A stretch of DNA of 9,468 bases from Candidatus Dadabacteria bacterium (GTDB lineage Bacteria; Desulfobacterota_D; UBA1144; Nemesobacterales; UBA2774): contig JAGVLR010000156.1 of assembly GCA_020054175.1 (NCBI GenBank), positions 1 through 9,468 on the forward strand. Direction: 5' to 3'. Below, piece by piece: positions 6,133 to 9,468 of the stretch (position 1 is the stretch's first letter; each line of letters begins with the position of its first letter). The translations under genes and the position numbers were made by a program. The notes under the pieces were generated by a model, which saw only the letters and a program-made list of their open reading frames with translations, made no database searches and had not been told where the DNA came from.

Positions 6133-7473
6133 ATGCGCACTAATCTCATCATTCTCACAAGCGGGCTCGTATCACTCGGCGTTTACTTTTTCGTCCCGGC
6201 GGATGAGAACACGCTCAAGGGGCTCGCGATACTGACGTTCGTCGCGATCCTCTGGTTCACGGAAGCCCTGCCGCTTGCCGTGACTGCGCTTATGGTTCCG
6301 ATACTCGCAGTCGGCGCGGGGGTGATGGATGTTAAGAGCGCGCTCAGCCATTTCGCGAATCCAGTCATATTCCTCTTTCTCGGCGGATTCGCCCTCGCGG
6401 CCGCGCTTCACAAGCACAGGATAGACGAGTATATAGCAGGCTACATAATGAACGCCGCGGGGACGAAGCCGCTCTACGCCATACTCGGGCTCTTCGCCGC
6501 GACTTCGCTCATAAGCATATGGATAAGCAACACGGCTACGGCGGCAATCATGCTGCCGGTCGCGCTTGGGCTCATAACGAAGCTCAAGACGGAATCGGCG
6601 GCGGCGAACGCATTCATATTGCTCGGCGTTGCCTACGCCGCCAATATCGCAGGGCTGGGAACTCTCATCGGAACTCCGCCGAATGCGATTACCGCAGCCA
6701 ACCTCGGCATGGACTTCAGGGACTGGTTCTTCGTGGGCATGCCGCTCGTCTTCATACTGATCCCTGCGATGGTCGCCGTGCTTTATTTCGTCCTGAGACC
6801 GAAATTTCCCACGGTGGAGGTTTCGCAAATCGCCGACATAAAGGGGCTCGTAAAAAGCAGGGCGGGCTACAAGGTCGGTATTGTTTTCGGGATCGTCGTT
6901 TTCCTCTGGCTCTTCAGCAGGCCGATATCGTCGTGGATAGGTATAGAGAAGGAGTTCGACTCGCTCGTGGCGATCATGGGAATAATCCTTCTGGTTTATC
7001 TCGGGACGATAGAATGGAAGGAGATAGAGAGGTTCACAGACTGGGGCGTGCTGCTTCTTTTCGGGGGCGGGCTCGTCCTGAGCGCGCTGCTTTCGGAGAC
7101 CGGCGCGAGTAAATTCCTGGCAGACATAGTTAAGGACCATCTCTCGGTACACGGAACGTTCGTGCTCATACTGGGCTCGGTGATGCTCACGATACTTTTG
7201 ACGGAGTTCGCGAGCAACACGGCGAGCGCCGCGATAATGGTGCCGATATTCCTGGCACTCGGGCAGGAGACTGGGCAGTTCTCGCCCGAGGCCCTCGCGC
7301 TTGCCGTGGGGATAGCATCGTCGATGGGTTTCATGCTGCCCGTCGGTACCCCTCCCAACGCGCTAATCTACGGGACCGGACTCGTCGAGCAGAAGACCAT
7401 GATAAAGGCGGGATTCGTGCTTAATATCGTATCGGGGATAGTGATTACAGTTATGGCTTACTTCTTTTACTAA
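6133..7473 (+). CDS. DASS/SLC13-family sodium-coupled carboxylate (or anion) transporter
   Basis: This 446-residue inner-membrane protein is almost entirely hydrophobic helices. It shows the internal duplication of the divalent anion:Na+ symporter family. Each half has an SNT motif on a helical hairpin (ISNTATAAIMLP at 131-142; ASNTASAAIMVP at 360-371) and a glycine/proline loop (IGTPPNA 179-185; VGTPPNA 404-410) that together build the sodium and substrate sites. The second hairpin matches the family signature near MLPVGTPPNALIYG. Typical substrates are succinate, malate, fumarate, citrate, sulfate or phosphate, and residues here do not let me choose. The ATG at 6133 starts directly at the first helix. 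A TTG at 6079 in frame would add 18 hydrophilic residues encoded within the inverted repeats, so I reject it. Neither start has a standard ribosome-binding site. The gene converges on mce with a 21-nt gap and no obvious terminator. Confidence 0.9.
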   Translation: MRTNLIILTSGLVSLGVYFFVPADENTLKGLAILTFVAILWFTEALPLAVTALMVPILAVGAGVMDVKSALSHFANPVIFLFLGGFALAAALHKHRIDEYIAGYIMNAAGTKPLYAILGLFAATSLISIWISNTATAAIMLPVALGLITKLKTESAAANAFILLGVAYAANIAGLGTLIGTPPNAITAANLGMDFRDWFFVGMPLVFILIPAMVAVLYFVLRPKFPTVEVSQIADIKGLVKSRAGYKVGIVFGIVVFLWLFSRPISSWIGIEKEFDSLVAIMGIILLVYLGTIEWKEIERFTDWGVLLLFGGGLVLSALLSETGASKFLADIVKDHLSVHGTFVLILGSVMLTILLTEFASNTASAAIMVPIFLALGQETGQFSPEALALAVGIASSMGFMLPVGTPPNALIYGTGLVEQKTMIKAGFVLNIVSGIVITVMAYFFY

Positions 7474-7494
7474 ACATGCCGCCCCGGACAGGGC

Positions 7495-7923
7495 TCACTC
7501 TTCTTCGGACAATTCCGCAAGCTCTATGAGGACGCCGTTCATCGCCTTCGGATGAATGAACGCGACCTTCGAGTTATATGCACCGACGCGAGGCGTTTCA
7601 TCGATCAGCTTGATTCCTTCGGCCTTAAGCCTTTCGAGCGCGAGCTCGATATCGTCGACCGCGAAGCAAATGTGGTGAATCCCCTCTCCTCTCTTTTCGA
7701 GGAATTTCGAGATGGGGGAATCGGGGCTCAGGGGTTCGAGAAGCTCTATCGCCGAGCCGCCTTTTTCCGGGAGTAGCATGGATGTTTTTACCTTCTGATC
7801 CTCGACGACTTCCCTGTGGGCGACCTTGAGACCCAGCGCGGTTTCGTAAATCCTTTCCACTTCGTCAATGGAATTTACGGCTATGGCTACGTGGTAGAGG
7901 TTTTCGAGAACGCCTTTACTCAT
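7495..7923 (-). CDS. mce: Methylmalonyl-CoA epimerase
   Basis: The enzyme interconverts (2S)- and (2R)-methylmalonyl-CoA, linking propionyl-CoA carboxylation to the B12-dependent mutase and succinyl-CoA. The 142-residue protein is a two-module vicinal-oxygen-chelate (glyoxalase) fold of normal length. Visible family features are YHVAIAV (10-16), EVVEDQKV (38-45), AIELLEPL (58-65), SPISKFLEKRGEGIHHICF (69-87), LIDETPRVGAYNSKVAFIHPK (106-126) and GVLIEL (130-135). Expected divalent-metal ligands are H11, E60, H84 and E134. The ATG is preceded by GGAG at good spacing. It follows the thioesterase-like gene on the same strand after 51 nt, so the two are probably co-transcribed. The mutase and carboxylase genes are not in the window. 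Confidence 0.95.
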   Translation of the reverse strand: MSKGVLENLYHVAIAVNSIDEVERIYETALGLKVAHREVVEDQKVKTSMLLPEKGGSAIELLEPLSPDSPISKFLEKRGEGIHHICFAVDDIELALERLKAEGIKLIDETPRVGAYNSKVAFIHPKAMNGVLIELAELSEEE

Positions 7924-7974
7924 ATTTCGCTCCGTGCGGGGGATTTGATTTTGATCGAGGACGGGGCTCTGCGC

Positions 7975-8400
7975 TCAGGCCGAACGGACACGCAGCGTGG
8001 AAAGGGAGTCTATCTTCTTTCTCACGCCCTTGTCGAACCTTTCCTCGTTGATTACGTACATATCGTTAAAGCCCGACGCGATGCGCTCGAACTCGTCGTG
8101 AGCGTCGATCTCGAAGTAGACCTTGTCGCCCTCGATCTTGACTATCTCCGCCCTTACAAGAATTGTCGAGCCTATTGGGGCCGAGGCGAAGTGGTTCATT
8201 TCGATTCTCACGCTCACCACCATTTCGGAGCTGTCGAGAAACGGCGCCATGAGGTCGGCGCAGGTCGTCTGCATCAGGGTTACGAGGGACGGGCTTGAAA
8301 GTACCTGGGGCGAGTTCCTGTGGAACCGGGACGCCGCCATCTCCGGCTTCGTCTCGATTTTTTTCTCTATGAACATGCCTGCCTGAAACGATTTTCTCAC
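7975..8400 (-). CDS. Hotdog-fold thioesterase-like protein (FlK family)
   Basis: This 141-residue single hotdog domain resembles fluoroacetyl-CoA thioesterase FlK and its many uncharacterised relatives, which hydrolyse or bind acyl-CoA. The pattern SPQVLSSPSLVTLMQ (30-44), VRIEMNHFASAPIGSTI (64-80), a VYFEIDAHDE strand (94-103) and ERF near the end (120-122) fit. Aligning by spacing with the FlK triad T42, E50, H76 gives S36, Q44, H70, so the threonine is conservatively replaced and the glutamate is a glutamine. Activity may be altered. I choose the GTG at 8400 because AGGTGG lies just upstream and the resulting N-terminus fits the family. A TTG at 8415 and an ATG at 8376 are alternatives. 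It is the first gene of a pair with mce, which suggests a housekeeping or editing role on CoA esters of propionate or branched acids (inference). Confidence 0.75.
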   Translation of the reverse strand: MRKSFQAGMFIEKKIETKPEMAASRFHRNSPQVLSSPSLVTLMQTTCADLMAPFLDSSEMVVSVRIEMNHFASAPIGSTILVRAEIVKIEGDKVYFEIDAHDEFERIASGFNDMYVINEERFDKGVRKKIDSLSTLRVRSA

Positions 8401-8411
8401 GATTCCACCTG

Positions 8412-8428
8412 TCAAGATACTATCTTGA
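8412..8428. promoter_or_regulatory. Perfect 17-bp palindrome upstream of the thioesterase/mce pair
   Basis: TCAAGATA (8412-8419), one central C, then TATCTTGA (8421-8428) make a perfect dyad with 8-bp arms. Its centre lies 20 nt upstream of the chosen GTG start. The one-base spacer is too short for an RNA hairpin loop without opening inner pairs, so a DNA operator for a dimeric repressor (MarR- or TetR-like size) is the better reading. No regulator gene is in the window. The AT-rich stretch 8461-8495 further upstream may hold the promoter, but I see no convincing -35/-10 pair. Confidence 0.55.
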
Positions 8429-8520
8429 GAACTTGCGTTTTCCGTGACGCCGAACCCACGGATTAAATATACCTGTGAATTAATAAATTGGTGTATAGCG
8501 GGTGAAAGTACGGCCGGAAA

Positions 8521-8541
8521 CCGGATTCAACATGAATCCGG
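8521..8541 (-). terminator. Hairpin after the lipoprotein gene
   Basis: CCGGATTCA (8521-8529) and TGAATCCGG (8533-8541) form a perfect 9-bp stem with a three-base loop, 4 nt beyond the stop codon of the minus-strand lipoprotein gene. On the minus strand it is followed only by TTT and then GC-rich sequence, so it is a weak intrinsic terminator or a 3'-end stabiliser. Confidence 0.55.
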
Positions 8542-8545
8542 AAAC

Positions 8546-9331
8546 CTATTCTTCCTCCGGGCCGGGGGTGATCGAGAGCGTAAGCTCCTGTGAGACGGAC
8601 GCTCCTTCGGAATCGGCGGCGACCACGGTGACTTTATATTCCCCCGCATCGTCCGGACCATATTCCCAGACTATGAGTCCTGTCGCGGGCTCTATTGTCA
8701 TGCCGGGAGGCGCGCCTTTGAGGGTGAAATCTATAGGGTCGCCGTCCGGGTCTAGGGCGAGGACGGTATATGTGAATTTGCCGTCCGTAAACGACGCCGA
8801 GGGCTCGGAAGATATGACGGGCAGTGAGTTAGGAATCGCAAAGGTGCCGCTGACTGTCACTGCGCCCTGCCCGAGGTCGCTGTAGGGGGTGACGGTTAAC
8901 CTGACGACGTCGCCTCTTTTGAATCCTTCCTGCCAGGGAAGCGTGTCTTCGATTACCCCTGAAACCTCTCTGCCGTTCACAGTCCAGTCGTATATATATC
9001 TAATGTCTTCGTTTTCCCGGCCTTCGAAAAGGAGCACGGCCTTGAAGCCGTCTCTCGGGTTGCCGGTTATCGTTTCGACCGAGACGGACTTTATTCCGCT
9101 CACGGACGGGAGGCCGGGGTTCGGCGCGTCGAAATCGCCCGCGCCCTGGAAATCCTCTCCGGTCTCCTCTTCTTCGTAAGCCTCTTCATCTTCTAATCCG
9201 GCTTCCGTATCCTGTGAAGAGACCTCTGTCTCGCTCGTCGTGGTCGGACTTTCGCCGTTTCGTCTGCAGCCAGGAATCAGCAGCAGCACTGCGAAGAAAA
9301 TCATGAGAGAGAATCGTATGGCGTTTGGCAT
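8546..9331 (-). CDS. Putative lipoprotein with two Ig/cadherin-like domains
   Basis: This 261-residue protein begins with a hydrophobic signal (residues 7-19) and a lipobox-like LIPGC, giving lipidated C22 after cleavage. Proline at -2 is not the commonest residue. A Ser/Thr-rich then strongly acidic linker follows (about 28-70, including EDEEAYEEEETGED). The first beta-sandwich (about 78-168) contains YDWTVNGREVSG and LPWQEGFKRGDVVRLTVTPYSD, like repeats found in bacterial surface proteins. The second (about 169-256) has the cadherin/He_PIG pattern LDPDGDPIDFTLKGAPPGMTIEPATGLIVWE, with DPDGDP as possible calcium site. It would be anchored to a membrane and face the periplasm or exterior, perhaps binding other proteins or glycans (inference). 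No enzyme motif is seen. GGGGAT about 7 nt upstream may serve as ribosome-binding site. It is separated by 145 nt and a hairpin from the thioesterase gene. Confidence 0.8.
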   Translation of the reverse strand: MPNAIRFSLMIFFAVLLLIPGCRRNGESPTTTSETEVSSQDTEAGLEDEEAYEEEETGEDFQGAGDFDAPNPGLPSVSGIKSVSVETITGNPRDGFKAVLLFEGRENEDIRYIYDWTVNGREVSGVIEDTLPWQEGFKRGDVVRLTVTPYSDLGQGAVTVSGTFAIPNSLPVISSEPSASFTDGKFTYTVLALDPDGDPIDFTLKGAPPGMTIEPATGLIVWEYGPDDAGEYKVTVVAADSEGASVSQELTLSITPGPEEE

Positions 9332-9341
9332 GAGCGCATCC

Positions 9342-9369
9342 CCGGCGTTTCCGGTAATAATAGCGCCGG
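9342..9369. other. Inverted repeat between the partial gene and the lipoprotein gene
   Basis: CCGGCG (9342-9347) and CGCCGG (9364-9369) flank a 16-nt AT-richer loop in the 65-nt gap upstream of the lipoprotein start. A TTTTT run on the minus strand (9377-9381) lies before it in the direction of transcription, so it is not a typical terminator. It may affect the lipoprotein leader, and the evidence is slight. Confidence 0.25.
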
Positions 9370-9396
9370 TTGGCGGAAAAACACAACTGCGGGATG

Positions 9397-9468
9397 TTAA
9401 GAGGCTTTGACTTCGTACTTGCCGATGCGGCCCTCGACGGGCTTGAACAATATGCGGACCCCCGATTC
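9397..9468 (-). CDS. C-terminal end of an unidentified protein (partial)
   Basis: The minus strand reads 23 codons in from the right edge (ESGVRILFKPVEGRIGKYEVKAS) and stops at TAA (9397-9399). GC-rich third positions and plausible composition support a real reading frame. The rest lies outside the window, so I cannot assign a family. It is on the same strand as the lipoprotein gene, 65 nt upstream of it. Confidence 0.5.
   Translation of the reverse strand, partial: ESGVRILFKPVEGRIGKYEVKAS

Noticed and set aside
6172..7152. Minus-strand 326-codon open frame opposite the transporter
   Set aside because: Its Arg/Glu-rich composition is the antisense of membrane-helix codons. The plus-strand frame has clear DASS motifs.

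Overview
The window is about 9.5 kb of bacterial chromosome, moderately GC-rich by eye. It carries nine genes and the last 23 codons of a tenth. The lipoprotein (lipobox) and the coding style (ATA for Ile and AGG for Arg used freely despite the GC content) suggest an uncultivated Gram-negative lineage, perhaps near Desulfobacterota or Dadabacteria. That placement is a weak inference. I see no tRNA, rRNA, CRISPR array, phage gene or transposase.

Left part (1-5662): a fragment of an interspersed repeat, then a luciferase-like (LLM) flavin oxidoreductase on the minus strand, divergent from a plus-strand run. A palindromic -10 box lies between them. The plus-strand run is an M29-type aminopeptidase, a large membrane protein (VWA plus glutamine-amidotransferase-like core), type III pantothenate kinase (coaX), and a small stand-alone protein resembling the 3'-phosphoesterase domain of DNA ligase D. 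The last two overlap by 17 nt.

Middle (5663-6132): about 470 bp without a convincing gene, packed with inverted and direct repeats. One repeat is a near-copy of the element at the window start. Two others are paired copies whose hairpin stems differ by compensatory changes. A nested inverted repeat sits directly before the next gene.

Right part (6133-9468): a DASS/SLC13 carboxylate transporter on the plus strand converges on a minus-strand pair, methylmalonyl-CoA epimerase (mce) and a hotdog-fold FlK-like thioesterase. A perfect 17-bp palindrome lies just upstream of the thioesterase start. Further upstream on the same strand is a lipoprotein with two Ig/cadherin-like domains, ended by a strong hairpin, and then the partial gene.

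The physiology hangs together loosely around acyl-CoA and carboxylate metabolism: CoA synthesis (coaX), methylmalonyl-CoA epimerisation, an acyl-CoA thioesterase-like protein and a carboxylate importer. I found no defence system or other obviously new multi-gene system. The most unusual items are the degenerate LigD-PE-like protein overlapping coaX, the covarying repeat elements and the palindromic bidirectional promoter.
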